Part shown: positions 1-9,348 of the stretch, piece by piece
Numbering within the stretch: the first letter of the stretch is position 1
Layout of the letters: each line of letters starts with the position of its first letter
DNA from: Dinochytrium kinnereticum
Lineage: Eukaryota; Chytridiomycota; Chytridiomycetes; Chytridiales; Chytridiaceae
Length of the DNA: 21,246 nt
Direction: 5' to 3'
NCBI GenBank assembly: GCA_027604005.1
Contig: JADGJT010000377.1
Location: forward strand, 1 to 21,246
Position numbers and translations under genes: made by a program
Notes under the pieces: model-generated
Databases searched by the model: none
Told to the model about the DNA's origin: nothing
What the model saw: the letters and a program-made list of their open reading frames with translations, nothing else

Positions 1-143
1 GCAGGTGAGAGAGAAAGAGGACATGTTAAAACGGCTTACAGACGATTGTGAAGGTCCGCAGTACTCCTAGGAGCGGGATAGACTCCCTCCTGGTAGCCCA
101 TTTCAACCAGGTATGTGTGATTCCCGGCTAGGTTCATTTTTTG

Positions 144-405
144 TTATTTGTTTTTCGTTTTATTATATGATGAAACTTTGAGAGACCCGCTTGGCAGTAC
201 AGCACACACACATAAAATCCTTGCCTCAGCAAAAGAGGAGCTGTTTCCGCCCTTGGACCACAAAGTATGTTCGAAATCGAGGACGGCGTGGAAAATGTGG
301 TTATCTTCCATGACCGTCAAGGCTGAGTCATGGAGGGCCAAAGAGAGAACTTCACAAAGAGGCATGTCATCGCACACCAGAATGAACAGAGGTTGTTACA
401 TCACC
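144..405 (-). pseudogene. unidentified coding-like fragment
   Basis: The minus-strand frame runs for about 80 codons with an ordinary amino-acid mix and little low complexity, for example LALHDSALTVMEDNHIF followed by HAVLDFEHTLW. It is closed upstream by a stop at about 400-402 and has no obvious splice-linked partner. I do not recognise the family. It may be a leftover of a mobile element or of a dead gene, because the whole 1-1250 stretch has similar broken frames. It could also be chance. Confidence 0.2.
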
Positions 406-599
406 TGAACCTTCGTGGGAATCATGCCAGAGAGGTAATACCGCGGGTCATACCCACTTATTACTTTAGGGTTCTGCGAGATCTCCCCCGGCGGCGTCCA
501 AACCGATACACTCAAACACAATAAATTATCATAAGGGTAAAGGGGTCAGCACAGCCAGAGGCTGGCCTGATCAGTGAATAGGGACTAAATCAAGGACTT

Positions 600-965
600 G
601 TTCGGCCACGTTGACTTGGACTTTACGGTTGTCCCTTCAAATCTATCAGTGACGACTTTTCTAATGGTTCCTTCAACAAGGTTCTATTTCTGCTTCTCCT
701 TGATGTATTTCTCCTTATCAGACACTGGTGGTGTAGCTCCGGTAACATAGCTACTCTGAATTGGAGTCTTAGCCTCACTGAATAGTTGCTCAGATAGCTT
801 CTCGATTAAGGTAGTAAGTATCCTTTCAGGATCTCTTCAGCCTTCAGAATGGTGCTTATGTTTGTCCTCCATTAAACAAAATCCTGCCCAGATGTAGAGC
901 GTGACAGGATCACCTCTTTCTTCATAATGCGTTGTCTCTTAACTTCGGAGCCATTGATGTGGTGC
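600..965 (-). pseudogene. possible decayed Ty1/copia gag-like fragment
   Basis: Read on the minus strand, two adjacent frames form one protein-like stretch if a frame change near 815 is allowed. The first (about 965-820) contains SGQDFV, an in-frame stop, then WRTNISTILKAEEILKGYL. This recalls the N-terminal 'W..ri...L....l.gyl' pattern of copia-type gag (UBN2-like) proteins. The second (about 820-600) reads LTTLIEKLSEQLFSEAKTP, then a stop, then EGTIRKVVTDRFEG. Internal stops and the shift mean it is not functional. The gag assignment is a weak pattern resemblance. No LTR, integrase or reverse transcriptase was recognised in the window. Confidence 0.25.
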
Positions 966-1644
966 TTGACTGATTCTTTGGTTCAGCTCAAACAGTCGAC
1001 AGGACAATGTAGAGATATATGGAACTTAGAGAATTCAAAGGATGAGCTCTAAAGGAGAATCTCTTGTTGGCGAACGGCCAGATGGCCCTTCTCAGGGTAG
1101 ATCTAGATTAGCAGTTGATAATAAGATCCTGTTTATTCAGTTGTTATGCTGGCAGGAGGTCCAAGTCGTTCCCTACCATTTGTCCGAGAGACGTGACGGC
1201 AATGCGCAATGCCATGCACGGGGTAATTGCCCTCACAGGTAGGTAGGTGTACTTCATTTCATAACATTTTTTATTAAATATCGTTTACAGCAATTCTTAC
1301 ACCTAATAATAATAAAATAACAAAATAATTGTCAGTTGCAGTGAGTGGGCTTTCAAAGCGAAAACCCCCCGTGACCCTCTCTCTCACTGCAATATTTGAC
1401 AAATTCATAAATCATGAAATGCAGTCTGTGCAACACCTGTGCTCCTGGGGGCTTTTAATCACTTATTTTTCTCTCACCTCACCGACACCCTCCCACCCAG
1501 TCCTCGCTTGCTCGCAGCATGACGGCCTGCTGCGAATGCTCCTCACCCGCCCCGTCTGCGAGACGGCAACCTGCGGCCCTCACGAACCCTCCTCATCCAC
1601 CACGCTCGCCTCCGCGTCGCTCCTCATCAGCGTCTCCATCACTG

Positions 1645-3555
1645 ATGGCCGTGCCAGCCATCCAACGCTGCTGCATCCTGCTGGGCATCGCTGTCTCCAC
1701 TTCAATGGTTCAAGCCGGTGAGCCATTCATTCACTACACAGCCTCAGTTTGCTTCTCTTGTTTTATTTATTACTCCACTACTACACGAGCTAACCCAAGG
1801 GATTCATTACAAAAAAAAAAAAAAAAAAAAAATGATGATGCATAAACAGCGCCGATCCACCCTCACAAACACTTTCGCCGCCAACTCAACTTTGTCCCTG
1901 GCCCAAAAGACGCCAGCGTGAACGGCTCCAACACCGCAGACCCCACCAAGATCGCCATCGTCCTCTGCTCAGTGATAGGCTTCCTCGTCGTGACCCTCAC
2001 AACCCTCCTGATCCGGTACATCCTCGTAAAGCGTCGTATCAGAGCCGAGGAGCTCCGCAGAACCAAAGGAAAGTACCCTGCCAACGATGAGGAAGATGAC
2101 AACATTGTCTACGTTGTCTCGTCTCGTGCTGAAGATTACCCTTCTCCTCTGGAGACGAGTCAAGCCATAGCTGCCGCTTACGCTGCCTCCGTGAAGGAGG
2201 AGATGGAGGAGGGGGAGGAGGAGGACGGGCCCGTGTCCCCCACCGAAAAGATTTTGAACGTGATAGGGTTAAGGAGGTCCACCTCACGGTCGCTGAAGCG
2301 ACAGAACTCGTTGAACAGGATCATTCCACCTCGAGAGGACCCGATAGACTTCTCCTCCTCCTCCTCATCTCGATCCTCCTCCGTGGTAGATGGCAGAGGA
2401 GAAAGCGTCATTGGATCCTTGAGAGACGCCAACACGACCCATCAAAAAAGATCCCGCTCCACCTCCTCCTTGGCCGTCGCAAGCGGCATCATGGCCTCCC
2501 GAAACAATAGTAAAGGCAAAGCCTCATCCTCCTCCACAGGAGGAGACCACCACCCTCCAAGACGCCACCAAAGCTCCGGATCCATGCAGAGACTTCACTC
2601 TCAAACCTCAGTCTCCTCCAACCTCTCCCGAAAACGCAACTCGACAGGCGCGGGGCCCCTATACCCCTCTGCCAGATCCACATCTCGCCACGACACTGGG
2701 GGCAAGAAATCCCGCGCAAGAGCAGCGTCCGGGTCCTCACGCGTGTCATCCCGTCGATCCTCTTCACGACCCGCATCCACACGCTCTTCATCAAGTCGTC
2801 ATCGCGGTGTCGGAGGTGGTGCTGGTCGTGACGATGACGATCAGACTGCATCCGGTAAGATTCGTAAATTCTTCTACATGATGACCCACGGCGGCGCACC
2901 CCCCCACTCCACTCCCACCTCCCAACCCAAAAGAAAGGACCAACCCCCTCTCAACGTCCTCCCCCCTCGAAACGCCGGCGGCTCCTCCCGCTGGTCACCC
3001 CCCGCCCCTCGTGGCGCGCGATTCCCCGTGACAATCCCCCACGTTCCTCCCCTCCCAATCGACCTCCTGGACCGACGCAAACACCTCCGCGTCCAACGTC
3101 TCCACGACGACGAAGACGACGACTCCCTCTCCCGTGGACGAACGGGGCGACCCCCGCGGGACGATGACTCCACCCTTCTTCTGATGGAAGGTGAGGACGA
3201 GCTTCCCCTCCGCGTGGGGGATGCAGTGATTGTTTACGAGTGGCGTGAGGATGGCTGGTGTTTTGGACGGAGGGAGGATGGGTCGCCTGGGAGTTTGGAT
3301 TTGGCGGAGGACGAGGTTGGGCCTTCTGATGGGTGGTTTCCAATTGTTTGTGTTATGCCGAAGAGTCGGAGGGTTAGGGCAAAGTTGGAGGGGGTGAGCT
3401 CGGAGAGGGCTAGGATGTGGGTTATGGAGCAGGCTTATGGACGGGATTTGAGGGTTTTGGAGGGGGGTGCTGGAGGAGGGGAGGTGGATGGGGGGAAGGG
3501 TAAGGAGAAGAAGAAGGTTATTGCGCCTGAGGTTCAGGTTTTTGTTGGGATGTAG
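1645..3555 (+). CDS. type I membrane protein with Fus1-like SH3 domain
   Basis: Two exons, 1645-1717 and 1850-3555, joined over a 132-base phase 1 intron (GTGAGC donor, CTAAC branch-like site near 1791, ACAG acceptor), giving 592 residues. Residues 1-24 form a signal peptide (core CCILLGIAVSTSM, end VQA). Then come a short ectodomain, a transmembrane helix at about 59-84 (IAIVLCSVIGFLVVTLTTLL) and a stop-transfer KRR. The cytoplasmic part is very rich in Ser and Arg, with Asp/Glu patches. Residues about 466-530 form an SH3 domain with DELPLRVGD, EDGWCFGR and DGWFPIVCV, closest in style to the Fus1-type SH3 of fungal membrane proteins; the usual ALYDY start is not evident. By family knowledge such proteins gather signalling or actin factors at the plasma membrane by binding proline-rich partners. 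An in-frame ATG at 1519 would add 42 residues before the signal peptide; the 1645 start was preferred because it puts the signal peptide first. Confidence 0.82.
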
Positions 3556-4130
3556 ATTTTTCTCGTGTTTTCTTTCTCTTTTTTTTTGTTGTTCTTTTTT
3601 TTGGTTTGTTGGTTGGTGAAGGTGTGGATGGATCATTCGCCTCACCCGTGGTTGTTGTCTTTTTTCCTGTTTATTTTTGTTAAATATTCCTCATACATAT
3701 ACTCCGTTTTTTTCTTCTCCTTCTCAGGTCTTCCTTTTTTTTTTTTTCTTTTTTTTCTCTTCTTTTGTAAACTTGATAACAGAGTCAAGAAACGAAGAGT
3801 GTTCCGTGATTCTTCCATCACCCCTCTTTTTTCTTTCTTTCTTTAATTTGTGTGAATACCTCTGAATGTTTAACCTTTATTTTTTCTTGTGGTTTCGTTT
3901 TCGTCATGTTCACTTCCTCATAGTTGATCCAAGTTTGACTTTTTCAACCCTACTTCTATATATTTTGTTTGTTGAGGGTTGGTTTGTCAGTGAGGTTGGT
4001 TGCTGTTCTTTTTTTGTGGATAAGTAATAGTTAATGATGATGTTCATATGAATCATTTCTGTATCGCACGTTCTTCTCCATGAGCTCAACCCACAAAGGA
4101 AGAAACAATCCCATATTATTAACGGCCGCC
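3556..4130. other. 3' flank of the SH3 gene, T-rich intergenic DNA
   Basis: Directly after the stop the plus strand is strongly T-rich, with several runs of T up to about 11 bases between 3575 and 3850. This is the expected composition of a fungal 3' UTR and terminator region. No coding sequence, RNA gene or clear repeat family was seen. The end of this stretch should contain the promoter of the following plus-strand gene; no TATA box stood out. Confidence 0.5.
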
Positions 4131-4148
4131 ATGACCAATACCCGATAA
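4131..4148 (+). promoter_or_regulatory. short upstream ORF 1 of the GAF/cyclase-like gene
   Basis: A five-codon frame (MTNTR, stop) starts in the strong context GCCGCCATGA about 220 bases before the main ATG. If the mRNA leader reaches this far, ribosomes would be expected to use it. The transcription start is unknown, so its presence in mRNA is inferred. Confidence 0.3.
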
Positions 4149-4213
4149 ACGAAATCTATCTCAGACAGAGCAACGCCCTAAATCACGGTCTCGCTGACGA
4201 GCTGGCTGGCACG

Positions 4214-4345
4214 ATGGGCGAGACATTCAGAGAGCTCTCACGGACAGCAAACACAACCTGCTCAGAAAAGAAATCTTTCCATTCAGAGATATTCCACAAC
4301 GACAATTCCAGGCTGACAATCCACCTTCAGAATATTTACACCTGA
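4214..4345 (+). promoter_or_regulatory. upstream ORF 2 of the GAF/cyclase-like gene
   Basis: A 43-codon frame starting ACGATGG and ending TGA at 4343-4345, only 8 bases before the main ATG at 4354. It is in a different frame from the main coding sequence. Such closeness leaves little room for reinitiation, so translation of this frame could lower output of the main protein. The peptide has no recognisable family. The role is inferred from position alone. Confidence 0.3.
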
Positions 4346-4353
4346 CAAGTTCA

Positions 4354-7300
4354 ATGGCCAACGACAACGACTCCCCCCCAACCCCAAACAACAACGGCTC
4401 ACACCCGCCTCCAACCACCGCACATCCCCCCCAGAAGGACAAGAAAGCACGACGCAAGAAAAAGAACCCCGACACCCCCGCAACCCCATGGCACCCCCCC
4501 ACAACCCCGCCGACCGACGCAAAGCCATTCTTCTCGGCCCCAACGTCCCCCGCGGTGGGTGGTGCATTGGGGTTACCAAGGCTAGGGAGGTTAGCCCCTA
4601 TTGGCGGAGGGGATCTTTTGGGGGGGAAGAATGTGGGGAGTTTAGGGGGTGGTGATGAGTGGTGGGTTCGGAGGGGTGGTTGTGAAGTTGATGAGAGGGG
4701 TGAAATGGATGGTGGATTTGATGGGAAGGGTTTGGGTGAGAGGGGTGAAGGAAGAGGTGGGAGGATGGGAGGTGAGGATGGGAGTGAAGTAGAGGGTGGT
4801 GGAGTCATGATCGACAATAAAGAAGAAGAAAAGAAGAGTGAAGTGAACGAAACGACATCACCCACCTCCTCCTCTTCATTCCAAGATCCCGAACCGCCCC
4901 CACACGATTGGCCAACGCCCCAACCAGAAACCCACCCAAACGACCTCCCACCCCCCTCCATTCACTCCCCAAACACTACCAACTCCCTCCTCAACCCCCC
5001 CCAACGCCCCTCGAAAACCGCCACCCACCACCCTCGATTAGACCCTCTCGAGATACAGAAAGACACAGAAGGGCGAATCGAGGACCTGATTCGCGAGAAA
5101 GGGGTGCACCAGCAGCATCGACGGGTTGCCTCTGCCAGGACTTCGAGGGAGGAGGCTCGGAGACGTGGGGGAGGGGTGGCGGGGGATGTGGGGAGCGGTG
5201 GGGGTGGTGGCGGGGGAGCTAGGGGGAGGTTGCTGGGGTTGTCAGTTTCTGCGGAGGAGAGGGAGAAGGAGAGGTTGGTTTGCTTAAGGACTAGAGGGGT
5301 TTTTGAGGTTGGGAGGGGTGAGTTTGCTTTTTCTTTCTTCTTTTTCTTTACTCTTTTTTCTTTTCTCTTTTTTATTGAGGGGGAGGGTTGCGCGGTATCG
5401 TGTCGCGTCATGAGTATGGGGGACCATATATGTGTTTTTTTGGGTGTTTCTTCAGTGAATTGAGAAGGGCGGATCGTTTCATTTTTACGATATCTTCAGA
5501 ACTCCCCCGACATTTATTATTTGTTAAAATCCTCCTTAACCCCTTCACGACCGCCAAAACCCTCCAACCAACCAACCCCAGACTCCCGTCTCGACACCGT
5601 GACAACCATGACAGCACGACTCCTCGAAGCCGAAGTCTGCATCCTCACCATCGTGGACCACACGACCGTTCACTGGTGGTCTATCTGCGACAGAGGTGGG
5701 TACATCTCCCCAACGATGACACGAGAATCTCGAGCGGATTCGTTCTGTCACTATGCTATCCGAGATGACAAGAGAGGCGGGTTTGTCGTTCTGGATGCCA
5801 GACGCGAGGGACGATTTAGGGAGAAACCGTTGGTGAGTTCTTGGTTTTTTTTGTTGTTATATTGTGTGGGGGGAAGGGGAGTTGGTGAAGAACTTTTTAA
5901 GCTTTTTTATATATATATTTGTTGATGGATGATTTCTGGGGTTTAGGTTCGCCGGGGTTTGGAGTTTTACGCGGGAGCTCCTCTTGTCACTAGGTGAGGA
6001 AATAACTGAGAGCAAAAATCTTTAGTACACTTCCTCTATCCAGTTCCCAAAACTTCCTCCTCATCCTACATCCCTCCTACTCAGGATCTCCATTCCAGAA
6101 AGAAAAACAAAACACCAAGCCCATTTTAATTCTAATCACACGCCTTCCTCCCATCCCGCCCCCCCCCCAAATCATAACCCCCCAACTTCTTCCCCTTTCG
6201 ACCCACCACTGCCCTCACCTAGCACTGGTCTAAAACTCGGCGCCCTCTCAATCCGAGGCCCAGCCAGACAAACCTTCACATCGCAAGAAGCCGAGCTCCT
6301 AAAACAAATGACGGAATGGGCGGCAGGAGAGGTGGAGGTGTTGCTGCGAAAATGGGAGTATGGTGTCGCGGAGACGTTTCGAGTTGCTCGGGGACGGTTA
6401 GGGGCGCTTGAGAGGGGGGGGAGATGGGATGAGGAAAGTGGGAGGGGGGTGTTGGGACAGGTAAGAGAGTATAGTTTTGTTCTTTTTTCGGTTGTTTTTG
6501 GTTGTTGTTTTTTTTTTTTTGAGGGTTGAGTCGCGTTTAAGAAGGCTCGTTTTTGTTTGGGGGAATGCTTGGATGGGATGATATTGTATTCATTGGTATT
6601 TTGGCTAAAGTGCTTGGATGAGGGCGAGCAGGTCGGGGTTATTATTTTAATGTTTGAATATGGATGGGAGGAGATATGTATTTGCAGATGTTGACGTGTT
6701 GTTTGTCTTTTCTTTTTTTTAATTTTTCCTCTGATACTTCAATCGCCTTTCTGCGATTTAACCCTTTTCCAATTTTTCACAGTGCCTCGACATTATCCGA
6801 AACACTCTCCGCGCAAAAAACGTCATGATCTTGAAAATAAATGTTAGCGACGACGGGTAAGCTTCCACAAATAGCATCTCAAAACCAACAAAAAACAAAT
6901 AACACACTATTGAACTACCCCCCTCCCACCTCCACTTTCAACTAAAATCCCCCCGACAGCTCTATCCACTCCCTAGTTCACTCAATATCCTCCCCCTGTC
7001 AAGTCTCGTTAAACGAAGAACGCTTTACGGATCTCCTACTTCACTGTCTTGACAAACCGCACTCAGGAGCGCTGGTGATGGACCCTCATCCGATCTCGTT
7101 ACAACTTCATGTGGGGAGGTTTGTGGGACAAGATGTTGTGAGGAGCGCTTCGGAGATTATTTGGGCTTATGGGAGGCCTGTGGCGGTTTTGACGGCGTTC
7201 TTTGAGGGGATTTATAGAGGTGTTACAGGGCAGGTTTGTGTTTATTGGCTTTTGGTTTGTTTTTTTTGCTTGCAGCTTACAATGGATTCGGGAAGCGGAG

Positions 7301-9173
7301 GGGAGGGGGATGCTATAGATGCACTTTTTTTAGTTTAGTGGTTTGGGATTATTTCTCATTTGTGCTGTGAGAGTAAGGGTAACAACTTTGGAAGGATGGG
7401 TGGTTTGAATCTTTAACTATCGGAAGGAAGAAGTTGAGGGAAAACGCCAATTCATTCATAAATTAAACGAGACAAAGCGTTTACAGCCACCATCCACCAT
7501 TCTAACCAACACGCTATTTTGTACAGGAAGAGCAATTTACAACCGAGGCCGCCGCAACCCTCTCAACAGTCTGGGAACGAGTAGACACGCACGAATCTCT
7601 CGCCTACATCACTTCCCCAACCTACGGCGGCAACCTGCTCCAACGTCGTCTCCGCAGCCTTCAACCCAACCATCGTACATCAACCTCCTCCCGCTCCTCC
7701 TCCTCCTTTGGATCACTCGTCAGCACAACCTTCCCCAAAAAGTCCACCTCCACTTGGCAAAAAAAGATCTCACCGTCCCCACACTACGATGACGAAGAAG
7801 TCGGGTACGCGGTTCCCTTTGTGATGATCGTTGAGCCTGTCACACCTGGTGGGGATCAAGGAGAGACACCCGCACATCTTCATCCTCAACCACATCATCA
7901 CGCGTCACTTCAATCCCTGTCGATGAGAATGACAGGCACGGCAAAAGGTCTTGAACAAGCCCATGCCATCGCGATGATGCGGCAGAAAGGTGGTGGGAAG
8001 AATTCGATTTCGGTTCCTGGGGTTCCACCTTCAATTCAGGTAGAGGGGATTCAGCATCCGAAGCTCAAGAGGGGGGCTGGAGGAAAAGGAATGGAGGAGG
8101 GATTGAGACCAAGAGGAATGGTGGAGTTATTGGCGGACTTTTCGCAGATGTTTGATGTACTGGGTGCTCAGCATGGGATTCGGTGTGTTAGGAAAAGGGG
8201 TAATTTGGTATGTTTTTTTTTTCTTTTTCTTTTCTCGTCTTTGTTGATATCAATTAACATCAACCTCACAAAAAAACTCACATGTCAAACTTCCGATCAA
8301 AAAATCACGAAAATAACAGTTCAGTGAGTACTCTTCCTCCCCCCCCCCCCCCCAAATATCAACTCGGAAAAACTCACCACCTCTCCACTCCCAATGCAGT
8401 GGCTATAACGGGCATGGAAGACGACGGAAAGTCATGTCACGATTTAATATCGATGGTTCTGGACCTGTCTCTCACCTTATCCGAGTACGCAAAAGAGACG
8501 GGAATTCACGTTCACGCTCGAATCGGTATTCACGGTGACGAGATTCCAACGGATTGCTCGGATGATTTGGAAGGCGTAGAGGCTGCTTGGACGTCTCTCG
8601 GTGAGTCATTTATATCTTTTCTTCGTCTACCCCCTTCCCTTCTCCTATGAACATTAGAGAGAAGAATAAATGATCATTGATCATCGGCCAAAAAACTGCA
8701 CAACACTATCTTCGACTGCCATAGAAAATGGAAGCGAGACGTTAAATTCTTCCACCAGTATCCATACCTATCTTCTCAACCCCTCCCATCCGCCAAGGAA
8801 GAAAGAAAACAAATAACCAAAACTCGACTAATCCCTCTCAACCACATTAGTAAACACAGCGTATCACCTCTCAACAATTTCCACGACCTCCATCCTCCTC
8901 ACCGAAATCGTCAAAGACTACGCGGAGGACGAGTTCCGATTCCTCCCTCGCGGAAGCATCTACACCCGCGGCATAGGGGCCTGCAAGATCTTTGCGCTGA
9001 TTGGTGCTGATGATGGAGACGGGGGAGAGGGGTTAGCGGATGTCGAGGAGCGTGCGAGACGAGCTAGAGAGGCTGCGGAGGCGGCTTTAACTGGTGGAGG
9101 GGCCGAGGAGGGGAAGGGCGAAGGGAAAGAGAAGGGGGAGAAGGTTAAGAGTAAAGCTTGTTTGGTTATGTGA
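4354..9173 (+). CDS. GAF-GAF-class III cyclase-like protein with CaaX box
   Basis: Ten exons: 4354-5317, 5582-5832, 5947-5993, 6223-6460, 6783-6856, 6960-7233, 7527-8207, 8320-8323, 8400-8600 and 8851-9173. They join in frame to 1018 codons. Residues 1-300 are low-complexity (Pro, then Gly/Glu, then Pro). GAF 1 is at about 300-450, with ERLVCLRTRGVFEV, LDTVTTMTARLLEAEVCIL, DSFCHYAI and RGLEFYAGAPLVT. GAF 2 is at about 495-640, with LRAKNVMILKI and RPVAVLTAFF. A class III nucleotide cyclase fold is at about 708-970, with VPFVMIVEP, an insert of about 80 residues, MVELLADFSQMFDVLGAQHG, GNLFMAITGME, HARIGIHGDE, AWTSLVNTAYHLST and FRFLPRGSIYTRG. Both metal-site Asp are absent (FVMIVEP in place of FADIVGF, GN in place of GD) and the catalytic Arg after VNTA is His, so cyclase activity is unlikely. 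The protein ends CLVM after a Lys-rich stretch, a CaaX box predicting farnesylation and membrane anchoring. GAF domains bind small ligands or mediate dimers. Confidence 0.8.
8320..8323 (+). other. predicted 4-base micro-exon (exon 8 of the GAF/cyclase-like gene)
   Basis: The four bases TTCA lie between an acceptor (AATAACAG, ending 8319) and a perfect GTGAGT donor (from 8324). Including them links exon 7 (ending at 8207 before GTATGT, phase 0) to exon 9 (from 8400, needing phase 1). It creates the stretch G-N-L-F-M-A-I-T-G, which matches the cyclase pattern G-D-A-Y-M-A-V-S-G without a gap. Without it the frames do not join from the GTATGT donor. The alternative is one intron using a GTAATT donor at 8200, which loses three family-conserved positions. 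Confidence 0.65.
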
Positions 9174-9203
9174 ATAGATTGGGGTGACGAAGGCGTATGC
9201 TGT

Positions 9204-9209
9204 AATAAA
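9204..9209 (+). terminator. polyadenylation signal AATAAA of the GAF/cyclase-like gene
   Basis: A canonical AATAAA lies 31 bases after the TGA stop of the plus-strand gene and is followed by T-rich sequence (CTTTATTTTATATG). Its position fits a fungal positioning element. The actual cleavage site is not known. Confidence 0.5.
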
Positions 9210-9348
9210 CCCAAATGCTTTATTTTATATGTAAATACATGAGCACTATTATAACAGTTTGAAGCAAGTTTATACGGAGGGTTTTTAATTACAAATTTCT
9301 GTGATAGTTCTTTAAGTAAGTTATCCGCCACTGTGATCATACACATTT

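Larger units (their letters stand above)
1..1490. other. gene-poor left end with decayed coding-like fragments
   Basis: No open frame here has both a credible start and a family-like sequence over its length. Short frames are interrupted by stops and shifts on both strands. Two minus-strand pieces (about 144-405 and 600-965) have protein-like composition and are listed separately. From 1260 to 1330 the sequence becomes A/T-rich. From about 1490 it turns C/T-rich, as expected for the leader of the downstream gene. No terminal repeats, tRNA or rRNA were recognised. Confidence 0.5.

Noticed and set aside
2995..3645. 216-codon minus-strand open frame
   Set aside because: Antisense to the SH3 gene, with a composition produced by the G/T-rich 3' half of that gene.
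4227..4961. 244-codon minus-strand open frame
   Set aside because: It lies opposite the first exon of the GAF/cyclase-like gene and its composition (Ser/Pro, then Gly) mirrors that exon. No family match and no splice partners.
5456..5581. Earlier acceptors for exon 2 of the GAF/cyclase-like gene (at 5455, 5464, 5467 or 5499)
   Set aside because: The 5455 acceptor hits a stop at once. The 5464 and 5467 acceptors keep the frame but add about 40 residues that break the GAF pattern. The one at 5499 needs a weak GTTGGG donor. The acceptor at 5581 (CCCAG) gives a gap-free GAF start.
7075..7338. Separate small plus-strand gene
   Set aside because: It is exon 6 of the GAF/cyclase-like gene read through its GTTTGT donor.
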